A stretch of 28,222 nt of DNA from Clostridia bacterium (GTDB taxonomy: Bacteria > Bacillota > Clostridia > Oscillospirales > Acutalibacteraceae), in NCBI GenBank assembly GCA_900768035.1, contig CAAGBH010000141.1, positions 1 to 28,222 of the forward strand. Direction: 5' to 3'. A model generated the notes under the pieces. That model was not told the DNA's origin. It was given only the letters and a program-made list of their open reading frames with translations, and did no database searches. How positions within the stretch are numbered: the first letter of the stretch is position 1; the number at the start of each line of letters is the position of its first letter. The translations under genes were made by a program, and so were the position numbers. Shown here one piece after another: positions 14,980 through 22,887 of this stretch.

Positions 14980-16107
14980 TTATTCTCCTGTCTCTTTCAA
15001 TTCGCCTTTTGAAAATGATTTTAAATAAGCATTGATAAACCCATCAAGGTCGCCGTCCATAACAGCGTTTATATTGCCCGATTCAAAACCTGTTCGGTGG
15101 TCTTTTGCAAGAGTGTAAGGCATAAAGACATACGACCTTATCTGCGAACCCCAAGCAATTTCCTTTTGAACGCCCTTAATATCTTCGATTTTTTCAAGAT
15201 GCTCACGCTCTTTGATTTCAAGAAGTTTTGATTTTAGCATTCGCATTGCCTGTTCTCTATTCTGGAACTGACTTCTTTCATTCTGACACGCAACCACTAT
15301 TCCCGTAGGGATATGGGTTAAGCGCACCGCTGACGAAGTTTTATTTATATGCTGACCGCCCGCACCTGACGAACGGAAAACATCCATTTTAATGTCCTCT
15401 TCCCTGACTTCAATGTTCATATCGTCAGTGATTTCAGGCATAACTTCTAATGATGCAAAAGAGGTGTGGCGTCTGCCCGAAGCATCAAACGGAGAAACAC
15501 GCACAAGACGGTGAACACCCGATTCGCTCTTTAAATATCCGTAAGCATTCTCGCCCTCAATAAGCACCGTAGCGCTTTTAAGCCCTGCCTCGTCACCGTC
15601 GAGGAAGTCGAGAACTGAAGTTTTAAATCCGTGACGCTCGGTCCAACGGGTATACATACGAACAAGCATTGAAACCCAGTCCATAGCCTCTGTTCCGCCA
15701 GCACCCGCATGGAAAGTTATGATTGCATTATTCTTATCATACTCACCCGTAAGCAAGGTGCTAAGTCTCAGAGATGCAAGACCGCTTTCAAATTCGTTTA
15801 GCGTATTTTCTATTTCCTCAATTAATGAAAGGTCTTGCTCCTCGTCACCCATTTCAATCAAAACAGATAAATCTTCATAGGTTGAACATAAACTATCATA
15901 GGTTTCAACCGTATTTTTGAGTTTACCTGTTTTTTGAAGAATCTTTTGCGATTTTTCCATATCATCCCAAAATTCAGGGGCGCTCGCCTTGGTCTCAAGT
16001 TCTTCAATTTCAGAACAGAGTCTGTCATAACCTAAAGCATCTTTAAGGTCGTGAAGTTCATCAGTATTCGCTTCAAGCCTTAACTTTAACTGCTCAAATT
16101 CAAGCAT
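14980..16107 (-). CDS. prfB: Peptide chain release factor 2
   Basis: A 375-residue class I release factor that reads UGA and UAA. The codon-recognition tripeptide SPF appears in HRLVRVSPFDASGRRHTSF, and the catalytic GGQ in SSGAGGQHINKTSSAVRLTH. The N-terminal coiled-coil domain (about 1-110) and the C-terminal YTLAKDHRTGFE match the family. The reading frame is continuous: around codons 20-30, where most prfB genes carry the CUU UGA C programmed +1 frameshift, this gene reads straight through (DALGYDRL). The ATG at 16107 has AGGAGA upstream; a longer frame to 16149 is rejected. It sits 14 bases after prmA. Confidence 0.96.
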   Translation of the reverse strand: MLEFEQLKLRLEANTDELHDLKDALGYDRLCSEIEELETKASAPEFWDDMEKSQKILQKTGKLKNTVETYDSLCSTYEDLSVLIEMGDEEQDLSLIEEIENTLNEFESGLASLRLSTLLTGEYDKNNAIITFHAGAGGTEAMDWVSMLVRMYTRWTERHGFKTSVLDFLDGDEAGLKSATVLIEGENAYGYLKSESGVHRLVRVSPFDASGRRHTSFASLEVMPEITDDMNIEVREEDIKMDVFRSSGAGGQHINKTSSAVRLTHIPTGIVVACQNERSQFQNREQAMRMLKSKLLEIKEREHLEKIEDIKGVQKEIAWGSQIRSYVFMPYTLAKDHRTGFESGNINAVMDGDLDGFINAYLKSFSKGELKETGE

Positions 16108-16121
16108 AAATTTTCTCCTAA

Positions 16122-17039
16122 TTATTTTTTTAAAACAAATGCACACCAATTATCTTTGTAGCATTCCTCAATAACAGTAAAGCCGAATTTTTCTGCCGCC
16201 GATAAAATATCGTCTTTTCTTATGTCAATGATACCCGATATTATAAATACCGCATCATCAGTCATAAAATCTTTAACATTTTCGAAAAGTCTTATAATAA
16301 CATCTGCCACAATATTTGCACAGACAATTTCGAATTTACCTCTAACTTTTTCTGCCAAATCACCGACAATAAATTCACATTTATCGGTAATATTATTAAT
16401 CTCGGCATTCTCTTTTGCGGTTTTTACCGACTGTGCATCAATATCAACACCGATTGCATTTTCCGCTCCCAAAAGGATTGATGCTATTGCGAGTATACCA
16501 CTGCCGCAACCGATATCAAGCATTTTTGTATCATTATTTACATACTTTTGCAAAAGTTCGAGACAAAATGAAGTTGTAGCGTGGGTACCCGTACCGAAAG
16601 CAGCACCAGGGTCAATACTTAAAACCGTGCGGTTATCTTTATTTTCATATTCTTCCCAACTCGGCACTATTGCCAACTTTTCGCCAACTTCAATTGTGTG
16701 GAAATATTTTTTCCAATTTTCGTTCCAAGCGTTATCATTAACACCGATAGAGCCAACTTCACAATCAATTTTTTCGGCAGCAAGACGCTCTTTTAAAAAT
16801 TCAACCGCTTCTAAAGCGTTATCCTCTTCGCTGATGTAAATATGAATAATAGAACTTGTACGGTCCTTTGCAATAAGGCTTTCGTCAATAAGATTGATAT
16901 GCGCTATTTCTTCCGCTTTTTCTTCCAAATCGGAATAATCTTCAATATAAATTCCGTAAGGCACCGTCATATTTGCGATAGCCGATGCCAATTCTGTATC
17001 CTTTTGAGGAACTTTTACAGTAATTTCAGTCCAGTTCAT
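16122..17039 (-). CDS. prmA: Ribosomal protein L11 methyltransferase
   Basis: A 305-residue SAM-dependent methyltransferase that methylates lysines and the N-terminus of ribosomal protein L11. Seen: the L11-recognition N-terminal domain beginning MNWTEITVKVP, NENWKKYFHTIEVG, the linker SIDPGAAFGTGTHATTSFCLELL typical of PrmA, SAM motif I MLDIGCGSGILAIAS near 175, VDIDAQSVKTAKENAEIN, and the catalytic-site CANIVADVI. The ATG at 17039 has GGAG seven bases upstream; a TTG at 17051 is unlikely. It lies between alaX and prfB. The 52-base gap to alaX is A/T rich with a weak ACACTTT/AAAGTGT hairpin and no clear promoter. Confidence 0.95.
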   Translation of the reverse strand: MNWTEITVKVPQKDTELASAIANMTVPYGIYIEDYSDLEEKAEEIAHINLIDESLIAKDRTSSIIHIYISEEDNALEAVEFLKERLAAEKIDCEVGSIGVNDNAWNENWKKYFHTIEVGEKLAIVPSWEEYENKDNRTVLSIDPGAAFGTGTHATTSFCLELLQKYVNNDTKMLDIGCGSGILAIASILLGAENAIGVDIDAQSVKTAKENAEINNITDKCEFIVGDLAEKVRGKFEIVCANIVADVIIRLFENVKDFMTDDAVFIISGIIDIRKDDILSAAEKFGFTVIEECYKDNWCAFVLKK

Positions 17040-17091
17040 TTTAAACTCCAAATAATAAAATCAAATTATTTTATCACACTTTTTTATATTT

Positions 17092-18216
17092 TTAAAGTGT
17101 AAATTTAAGTATTTCTTCCTTTGTATCATAAGCGGTGCCTTGCACCATTCCGTTTCTTCCACCGCCACGAACATTTATTTTCTCTTTAAAATCTTTAAAG
17201 AATGTGTCTAATTTTTTAGGCTCACCGCAAATTGCGAAAGAATAGTTATTTTCACTTCCGCTGAAAACGCCTCTTATTCCGCCTTTTGATTTATGTAAAG
17301 CATCACTTAAAAGCGAAAGTTCTTTCATATCAAAACCGTCTTCAAAAAGCAAGGATATTTCGCTTTCGGGCTCGAAATTTTTAGAGATTTCTGCAATAAG
17401 GCGGTGCTTCAAATTTATAATTTCAAACTTTTGTTTGCCCATTTGCTCAATCTGTTTTTCAACACCCGAAACAACCTCATCTTGCGGAGTGCATAAAAGT
17501 GATGAAATTTTCAAAGTGTTTTCATTTTGATTATAGTAATTTTCAAGAGCGTCCATACCGCATTTTACAAATAAACGAACTCCGCCCTTATTTTTGCAAA
17601 ACGAAATAATTTTAATAACACCGATTTCACAAGCGGAATTTACATGAGGCGCACAGCATGCGCAACGGTCATACCCCTCAATCTCAACTATACGGACATC
17701 CTCTTTTAAATCAAGTTTTGCTCGGTATTCGAGATTTTCAAGGCTTTCGGGATAAAAGCAGTTAAATTTTGCATTTTTATATATCGCCTCGTTAGCAAGT
17801 TTTTCAATTTTCTTTAAATCTTGCTTTTGTAGAAGACCGTCAAAATCCATTGTCATTTCGGTTTCGCTCAAATGAAAACCAACATTTTCATATCCGTAAA
17901 GCGAATGAACGATACCCGAAATTATATGCTCACCCGAATGGTTTTGCATTTTACGAAAACGCTTTTCCCAGTCGAGTTGACATTCCACCTGTTTTCCGGT
18001 TTGGATTGGATTTTCAAGATAGTGGTAAATTTCACCGTCTTCAATCTGAACATCTAAAACCTTGATTCCGTCAATAAAGCCTATGTCAGCAGTTTGTCCG
18101 CCGCCCTCAGGGAAAAAAGCAGTTCTGTCAAGCACCGCTTTATTATCTTCACAAGATAAAACTGTAGCGGTAAATTCCTTTATATGCGAATCTATATCAT
18201 ATAACTTTTGTGTCAT
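17092..18216 (-). CDS. Alanyl-tRNA editing protein AlaX (long form with DHHA1 domain)
   Basis: A 374-residue freestanding homologue of the AlaRS editing half, expected to hydrolyse Ser- or Gly-tRNA(Ala). Seen: AFFPEGGGQTADIG, the zinc-site HSGEHIISG near residue 92 and CACCAPH near 185 (together the HxxxH and CxxxH ligands), KNKGGVRLFVKCG, a coiled linker, and a C-terminal DHHA1 domain ending GGGRNGMVQGTAYD. No aminoacylation domain is present. Its ATG overlaps the murC stop by four bases (ATGA), implying translational coupling with the ligase that adds L-alanine to the wall precursor. Confidence 0.92.
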   Translation of the reverse strand: MTQKLYDIDSHIKEFTATVLSCEDNKAVLDRTAFFPEGGGQTADIGFIDGIKVLDVQIEDGEIYHYLENPIQTGKQVECQLDWEKRFRKMQNHSGEHIISGIVHSLYGYENVGFHLSETEMTMDFDGLLQKQDLKKIEKLANEAIYKNAKFNCFYPESLENLEYRAKLDLKEDVRIVEIEGYDRCACCAPHVNSACEIGVIKIISFCKNKGGVRLFVKCGMDALENYYNQNENTLKISSLLCTPQDEVVSGVEKQIEQMGKQKFEIINLKHRLIAEISKNFEPESEISLLFEDGFDMKELSLLSDALHKSKGGIRGVFSGSENNYSFAICGEPKKLDTFFKDFKEKINVRGGGRNGMVQGTAYDTKEEILKFTL

Positions 18217-19586
18217 TGCAGTTTTTCCTTTACAATATAAGCCGCTTTATAAATATCTCCGCCGCCCATAGTGATAACGATATCATTTTCCTTTGCGGTT
18301 TCGATTATCTTATCGGCAATATTTTCGAATCCGTCCACAATGCAAACATCCCGAAGTCCCTTAGCAATATCTTCTGAGGAAATGCCGTAAGTATTAACTT
18401 CACGAGAGCCCATAATCGGGGTTAAAATAACCTTATCTGCAATAGACAGTGCCTTTATAAATTCGTCTTTCAAAAGCGCAGTACGGGAGAATGTAAAAGG
18501 TTGGAACACAGCTATAACATTATTATAATCAAGATTTTTAGCCGCAGTAAGTGTTGCGGTAATCTCGGTCGGGTGGTGGGCATAATCGTCTGCTAAAACA
18601 AAGCCATTAAACTCACCCAAAAATTCAAATCTTCTGCCGGCACCTGTGAATTTTTCGAGCGCATCTTTTATTCCGTCAGCGCCAACGCCCATATCAAACG
18701 CCACCGCAAAAGATGCCAAAGCGTTAAGCACGTTATGGTGACCGGGTATATGAAGTTCTATATTTGCAAGAACTTCGTTGCCTTTGCAAGCATCAAACGA
18801 AAAACCGAATTTTCCGCTTTTAACATTTTTAGCATAATAATCGTTCTTTTCGCCAAAACCAAAAGTCGTAATTTTACCGCTTATGCCGTCGGTCGCTTTG
18901 AGGGCTAATTCATCATCGCCGTTCACATAACAATGCTTGCCCATTGAAACAAACTTATGGAACGATAAAATAAGATTATCCATTGTTTTGAAATAATCAA
19001 GATGGTCGTTATCTATATTCAATAAAACTGTTATATCGGGTGAGAGTTGCAAAAAGGTATCCACAAACTCGCAAGACTCACAAACCATAGTCTCGCTCTT
19101 GCCCGCAATACCGTTTGAATTTATAAGCGGTAACTTACCGCCGATAACTGCCGTAGGGTCGCACTTGTTTAAAATTAAAATTTGTGTTATCATAGAGGTA
19201 ACCGAAGTTTTACCGTGTGTTCCGCAAACACCGATTACATTGTCAAACTTTCTTGTAAGCGCACCTAATAAATGCGAGCGTTCCATTGTTGGAATACCTA
19301 ATTCGCACGCTCTAACAAGTTCGGGGTTATCTTTAGAAATTGCGGCAGAATAAACCACGAGTTCTGCGCCCTCAACATTTTCGGCGCTATGCCCCATAAA
19401 AACTTTTACACCCAAAGCCTTAACACGCTTTAACGGGTCGCTTTCGTTATTATCAGAGCCTGTGAGAATATATCCTTTGCTATGGAGAATTTCTGCCAGC
19501 GGACACATTCCGCTCCCGCCGATACCTATCATATGGATATGTTTTACACTGTCAATTATTTTATCTTCTTTACGGAGTTGTTTCAT
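18213..19586 (-). CDS. murC: UDP-N-acetylmuramate:L-alanine ligase
   Basis: A 457-residue Mur ligase adding the first stem-peptide residue (L-Ala) to UDP-MurNAc. Seen: the Rossmann-like HMIGIGGSGMCPLAEIL, TGSDNNES, VVYSAAI, the ATP loop GVCGTHGKTSVTSM near 115, LNIDNDHLDYF in the central domain, and LADDYAHHPTEI, AVFQPFTFSRT and ITMGGGDIYK in the C-terminal half. AAGGGGAAG precedes the ATG. It heads the run murC-alaX-prmA-prfB-lipoprotein-ABC-F, with a promoter candidate at 19619-19647. It is not in a division/cell-wall cluster here, and is separate from murE. Confidence 0.97.
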   Translation of the reverse strand: MKQLRKEDKIIDSVKHIHMIGIGGSGMCPLAEILHSKGYILTGSDNNESDPLKRVKALGVKVFMGHSAENVEGAELVVYSAAISKDNPELVRACELGIPTMERSHLLGALTRKFDNVIGVCGTHGKTSVTSMITQILILNKCDPTAVIGGKLPLINSNGIAGKSETMVCESCEFVDTFLQLSPDITVLLNIDNDHLDYFKTMDNLILSFHKFVSMGKHCYVNGDDELALKATDGISGKITTFGFGEKNDYYAKNVKSGKFGFSFDACKGNEVLANIELHIPGHHNVLNALASFAVAFDMGVGADGIKDALEKFTGAGRRFEFLGEFNGFVLADDYAHHPTEITATLTAAKNLDYNNVIAVFQPFTFSRTALLKDEFIKALSIADKVILTPIMGSREVNTYGISSEDIAKGLRDVCIVDGFENIADKIIETAKENDIVITMGGGDIYKAAYIVKEKLQ

Positions 19587-19597
19587 AACGCTTCCCC

Positions 19598-19629
19598 TTA
19601 TTATATTACTATTTAATTATTATATTACT
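19598..19629. repeat. 13-bp direct repeat in the murC-cca intergenic region
   Basis: TTATTATATTACT occurs at 19598-19610 and again at 19617-19629, 19 bases apart. On the minus strand each copy carries a TATAAT hexamer, so the murC promoter region has two possible -10 elements. Confidence 0.75.
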
Positions 19630-19647
19630 TTTTAAGTAAAAAATAAA
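19619..19647 (-). promoter_or_regulatory. Probable murC promoter with palindrome in its spacer
   Basis: On the minus strand TTTATT (19647-19642) and TATAAT (19624-19619) are 17 bases apart. The -35 is weak. The spacer holds TTACTTTTTAAGTAA (19625-19639), a 6-3-6 perfect palindrome that could be a regulator site. Confidence 0.5.
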
Positions 19648-19672
19648 CCCTTTTTTGCGAGGTGACTGATAA

Positions 19673-20782
19673 ATGTTTAAAATTCCACTAAATATTGAGT
19701 TTATAATCGACCGATTAAGCCAAAACGGACACTCGGCTTATATCGTCGGCGGATGCGTGAGAGACCTTCTTTTAGGGAAAACACCTCACGACTTTGATGT
19801 AACAACCTCTGCCACACCGCAAGAGATTATATCCCTTTTTGAAAAAACAATCCCAACAGGAATTAAGCATGGAACAGTCACCGTTTTAATAGAAAACACA
19901 CCTGTTGAAGTCACCACTTTCAGAACAGAGGGTGCTTATACCGACAACCGCCGACCAGACAATGTCGAGTTTGTAAAAGATTTAAGGGAAGACCTATCCC
20001 GCCGAGATTTTACAGTCAACGCTATGGCATATAACAAAAAAGACGGGCTAAAGGATTATTTCGGTGGCAAAGCCGACCTTGAAAATAAAATTTTGCGGGC
20101 AGTAGGCAACCCCGAAACTCGCTTTTGCGAAGATGCTTTGCGGATTTTACGCCTATTCCGTTTTGCTTCAACCCTTAATTTTAAAATTGAAGAAAAAACT
20201 TTGAATGACGCTTTAAAATGCTCATATTTACTAAAAAATGTAAGCGCCGAGCGAATTTTTGCAGAACTTAAAAAAGCGGTTATGGGTGAAAACTTTAAAA
20301 TTTTTGCACCCTTGATAGAGTGTGGCGGACTTGAATTTTTAAATATTAATAAACTACCTGATTTTGAAAAAATGAAAACCGCAAGCGAACTTCACTGCCT
20401 TTTTATACTTTTAGATTATAACGGACTTCAAAAACTAAACCCCTCAAACAAAGAAAAAGAATATTTCAAAAAAATGAATTTGGCTTTAAAAATGCCAACA
20501 CCTAAAACCGAAGAAGATATCAAAAATATGCGTGCGGTAATAGATGACGAAATTTTAAATGATTATTTTGTTTTTAAAAACCTTAAAACTAATTTATTGC
20601 AAACTGTTTTAGAGAAAAATGAACCTTATTTGATTTCACACCTATCCCTTAACGGAAAGGACCTTTTAGAATTAGGATATCAGGGTGAAGAAATTGGCGA
20701 AATATTAGAAAGATTGCAGAAATTCGTCATAAAAAATCCTGAGAAAAACAACAAACAAGATTTAATAAACCAAATACCGTAA
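19673..20782 (+). CDS. cca: CCA tRNA nucleotidyltransferase (class II)
   Basis: A 369-residue nucleotidyltransferase that builds or repairs the 3' CCA end of tRNA. Seen: the head motif YIVGGCVRDLLLG, the catalytic DFDVTT near residue 42 and the third carboxylate in EVTTFR, RRDFTVNAMAY near 110, and the EDALRILRLFRFASTL neck that positions the incoming nucleotide. It is shorter than the roughly 400-450-residue versions carrying an HD domain; no HD motif is seen, and the C-terminal arm looks divergent. GAGGTGA lies seven bases before the ATG. It is divergent from murC; its promoter was not clearly identified. Confidence 0.94.
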   Translation: MFKIPLNIEFIIDRLSQNGHSAYIVGGCVRDLLLGKTPHDFDVTTSATPQEIISLFEKTIPTGIKHGTVTVLIENTPVEVTTFRTEGAYTDNRRPDNVEFVKDLREDLSRRDFTVNAMAYNKKDGLKDYFGGKADLENKILRAVGNPETRFCEDALRILRLFRFASTLNFKIEEKTLNDALKCSYLLKNVSAERIFAELKKAVMGENFKIFAPLIECGGLEFLNINKLPDFEKMKTASELHCLFILLDYNGLQKLNPSNKEKEYFKKMNLALKMPTPKTEEDIKNMRAVIDDEILNDYFVFKNLKTNLLQTVLEKNEPYLISHLSLNGKDLLELGYQGEEIGEILERLQKFVIKNPEKNNKQDLINQIP

Positions 20783-20808
20783 CAAAGAAATGTAAGTGCC
20801 ATAATATG
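20782..20808 (+). promoter_or_regulatory. Possible mother-cell (sigma-K-like) promoter for dpaAB
   Basis: AC (20782-20783), a 16-base spacer, and CATAATATG (20800-20808) resemble the sigma-K pattern of AC and CATAnnnTA, the last base differing. Transcription from it would start about 30 bases before the dpaA ATG. Such short motifs are common by chance in A/T-rich DNA; the call leans on the sporulation function of the genes behind it. Confidence 0.4.
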
Positions 20809-20829
20809 AATTAGGCACTTCATTTTTTT
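20794..20829 (+). terminator. Rho-independent terminator after cca
   Basis: AAGTGCC (20794-20800) and GGCACTT (20814-20820) with a 13-base A/T loop, then CATTTTTTT. It separates cca from the dipicolinate genes and overlaps the candidate sporulation promoter. Confidence 0.75.
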
Positions 20830-20842
20830 GTTAGGTGATTAT

Positions 20843-21640
20843 ATGAAGAAAATTTGTATTATAGGCGGAGACCGCCGACTTAGAAAAGTAAAACAAGTTT
20901 TAGAGAATGATAATTTTTATGTTGATACTTTAGGGCTTTATCCCGATGATAACGCTAAAATTGAATTGAGCGATGTTTTGGTTTTGCCTGTCCCCACAAC
21001 AAAGGATAATGTGACTGTTTTTACACCCTTAACCAACCGTATTATCCCTTTGAGCGAAGTGGAAGAAAGAGCAACAAACCAACTGGTGCTTTGTTGCAAT
21101 TATAAATTCAAAACAAAAGAAAGTATCGACTATAACACACTTGACAGTTATGCCCTTTTAAACGCTGTTCCCACAGCAGAGGGCGCAATTAAAATCGCTA
21201 TTGAAAACACACCTTACACTCTATGGAAAAGTAATATTTTAATTATAGGCTACGGCAGAGTGGGTAAAATTTTAGCCGACCGACTGAAAAACCTCGGCGC
21301 AAATGTGACAGTAAGCGCACGCAAACCCCGTGATTTTGCCCTTTTAGATGCTCTCGGATTTAATTACATAAATACCGAGAATCTTTCCCGTCAGTATTTA
21401 AATTATGATATTATCTTCAATACGGTCGATTTTAAAGTTATAAATGATGAAATGCTTAAAAACTGTCCGTCAAACCTTTTGGTTGATTTATCTTCAAAAG
21501 GCGGTTTCGATTTAGAATATGCAAAATCACTTGGAATGACCGCATTAAAACCGCCTGGACTTCCGGGAATAGTTGCTCCCGAAACCGCAGGAGAAATCTT
21601 AGCCAAAACGGTTAAAGAACTAATTCGTTTTCACACTTAA
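20843..21640 (+). CDS. dpaA: Dipicolinate synthase subunit A
   Basis: A 265-residue NAD(P)-binding protein that, with DpaB, makes dipicolinic acid in the mother cell for the spore core. Seen: N-terminal KKICIIGGDRR, SDVLVLPVPTTKDNVTVFTP, a Rossmann motif ILIIGYGRVGKILADRL near 140, VTVSARKPRDFA, and the closing LSSKGGFDLEYAK and KPPGLPGIVAPETAGEI, all typical of SpoVFA. The ATG at 20843 follows TTAGGTGAT; an in-frame upstream TTG is rejected. It is 12 bases from dpaB. The usual Bacillus neighbours (asd, dapG, dapA) are absent, so the substrate dihydrodipicolinate must be supplied from elsewhere in the genome. Confidence 0.95.
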   Translation: MKKICIIGGDRRLRKVKQVLENDNFYVDTLGLYPDDNAKIELSDVLVLPVPTTKDNVTVFTPLTNRIIPLSEVEERATNQLVLCCNYKFKTKESIDYNTLDSYALLNAVPTAEGAIKIAIENTPYTLWKSNILIIGYGRVGKILADRLKNLGANVTVSARKPRDFALLDALGFNYINTENLSRQYLNYDIIFNTVDFKVINDEMLKNCPSNLLVDLSSKGGFDLEYAKSLGMTALKPPGLPGIVAPETAGEILAKTVKELIRFHT

Positions 21641-21652
21641 AAGGAGAACATT

Positions 21653-22225
21653 ATGCAAAACATTACATTAGGATATGCAATGACCGGCTCCTTTTGCACG
21701 ATACAAGAATCATTAAAAACTCTAAAAAAACTTAGTGAATACGATATAAAAATCAAGCCGATTATGTCCGAAATAGTTTATAAAACCGATACCCGTTTCA
21801 TAAAAGCGCAAGATTTAATAACACAGGTGGAAGAAATATGCCACGAAAAAGTTATTCACGATATTGTATCGGCAGAGCCGATAGGCCCGAAAAATCTACT
21901 TGATATTCTGGTGGTAGCCCCCGCCACAGGCAACACCCTTGCTAAAAGCGCATTGGGTATTACCAACGGTGCTGTGACTATGGCAATAAAAGCGCATCTG
22001 CGCAACCAAAGGGCTGTCGTTTTAGGTATTGCCACTAACGACGCCTTGGGCGCCAGTGCAAAAAACATCGGTCTTTTGCATAACACAAAAAATATCTTCT
22101 TCGTTCCTTACCGCCAAGACGACCCGCAAAATAAAAACAATTCGCTTATATGCGATTTTTCACTTATCCCGCAAACTGTAGAACTCGCTTTACAAGGCAA
22201 ACAGATAGAACCACTTTTAATTTGA
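21653..22225 (+). CDS. dpaB: Dipicolinate synthase subunit B (flavoprotein)
   Basis: A 190-residue flavoprotein-fold subunit of dipicolinate synthase (SpoVFB). Seen: the opening LGYAMTGSFCTIQES, IMSEIVYKTDTRF, the flavoprotein-type loop LVVAPATGNTLAKSALGITNGAVTMA near 85-110, and FVPYRQDDPQNKNNSL near the end. AAAAGGAG precedes the ATG. It is tightly spaced behind dpaA, so the pair forms one operon. Its TGA stop lies inside the -35 box of the next promoter. Confidence 0.95.
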   Translation: MQNITLGYAMTGSFCTIQESLKTLKKLSEYDIKIKPIMSEIVYKTDTRFIKAQDLITQVEEICHEKVIHDIVSAEPIGPKNLLDILVVAPATGNTLAKSALGITNGAVTMAIKAHLRNQRAVVLGIATNDALGASAKNIGLLHNTKNIFFVPYRQDDPQNKNNSLICDFSLIPQTVELALQGKQIEPLLI

Positions 22226-22250
22226 CATTTTTCTTTTGTTGGTATATAAT
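22222..22250 (+). promoter_or_regulatory. Consensus sigma-A promoter for mntP
   Basis: Exact TTGACA (22222-22227) and TATAAT (22245-22250) are 17 bases apart, so mntP is expressed in vegetative cells independently of dpaAB. Confidence 0.9.
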
Positions 22251-22272
22251 CATTTTGTTTGACATATATACC
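22241..22272. promoter_or_regulatory. Operator-like inverted repeat over the mntP -10 and start region
   Basis: GGTATATA (22241-22248) and TATATACC (22265-22272) are a perfect 8-bp inverted repeat, 16 bases apart, covering the -10 and likely +1. It could bind a repressor or form a 5' stem in the RNA; the factor is unknown. No yybP-ykoY manganese riboswitch fits in the short leader. Confidence 0.5.
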
Positions 22273-22290
22273 CACAAAGAGAGTGATTAA

Positions 22291-22854
22291 ATGGGAATTT
22301 TTGAACTGTTAATATTGGCAATCGGTCTTTCAATGGACGCTTTTGCAGTGGCTATTTGCAAAGGTCTTGCCACATATAAAGTCAATAAAAAACAAATGAT
22401 AATAACTGGTCTTTGGTTTGGCGGTTTTCAGGCCTTAATGCCACTTATAGGTTATTTTTTAGGCACCGCTTTCCAGAAATATGTTACCGCAATAGACCAC
22501 TTTATTGCTTTTTTCCTTTTAGGAATAATCGGCGCTAATATGATTAAAGAGTCTTTCTCAAAGGAAGAAGAAACCTCTTGCGATTCGTTTGCTTTCAAAA
22601 CAATGCTTGTTATGGCTATTGCCACAAGTATTGACGCATTGGCGATTGGTATCACCTTCGCCCTTTTGCCCGATGTTAATATAATAGCCGCCGTTTCCTT
22701 TATCGGAATAGTTACCTTTACACTTTCTGTGATAGGCGTTAAAATCGGTAATATCTTCGGTGCAAAATGGAAAAGCAAAGCCGAATTTTTAGGCGGTGCA
22801 ATACTGATTATTTTAGGCACAAAAATATTACTCGAACATCTTAATATAATATAG
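22291..22854 (+). CDS. mntP: Manganese efflux pump MntP
   Basis: A 187-residue, six-helix membrane protein exporting Mn2+. Both repeated halves carry the acidic signatures: LAIGLSMDAFAVAICKGL near residue 8-25 with WFGGFQALMPLIGYFLG, and MAIATSIDALAIGITFALL near 107-125 with IGVKIGNIFG. The conserved Asp in each half and the charged loop (KEEETSCDS) between are present. GAGAGTGAT precedes the ATG. It has its own strong promoter after dpaB and a 14-bp stem terminator. Confidence 0.95.
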   Translation: MGIFELLILAIGLSMDAFAVAICKGLATYKVNKKQMIITGLWFGGFQALMPLIGYFLGTAFQKYVTAIDHFIAFFLLGIIGANMIKESFSKEEETSCDSFAFKTMLVMAIATSIDALAIGITFALLPDVNIIAAVSFIGIVTFTLSVIGVKIGNIFGAKWKSKAEFLGGAILIILGTKILLEHLNII

Positions 22855-22855
22855 T

Positions 22856-22886
22856 AAAAGAACTGACTTAAAAAGTCAGTTCTTTT
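22856..22886. terminator. Bidirectional terminator between mntP and citrate synthase
   Basis: A perfect 14-bp stem, AAAAGAACTGACTT (22856-22869) with its complement at 22873-22886, around an AAA loop. A and T ends serve both converging genes. Confidence 0.9.
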
Positions 22887-22887
22887 G

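Noticed and set aside
22259..22264. Second TTGACA upstream of mntP
   Set aside because: No acceptable -10 lies 16-18 bases downstream; it would also place the start inside the coding region.
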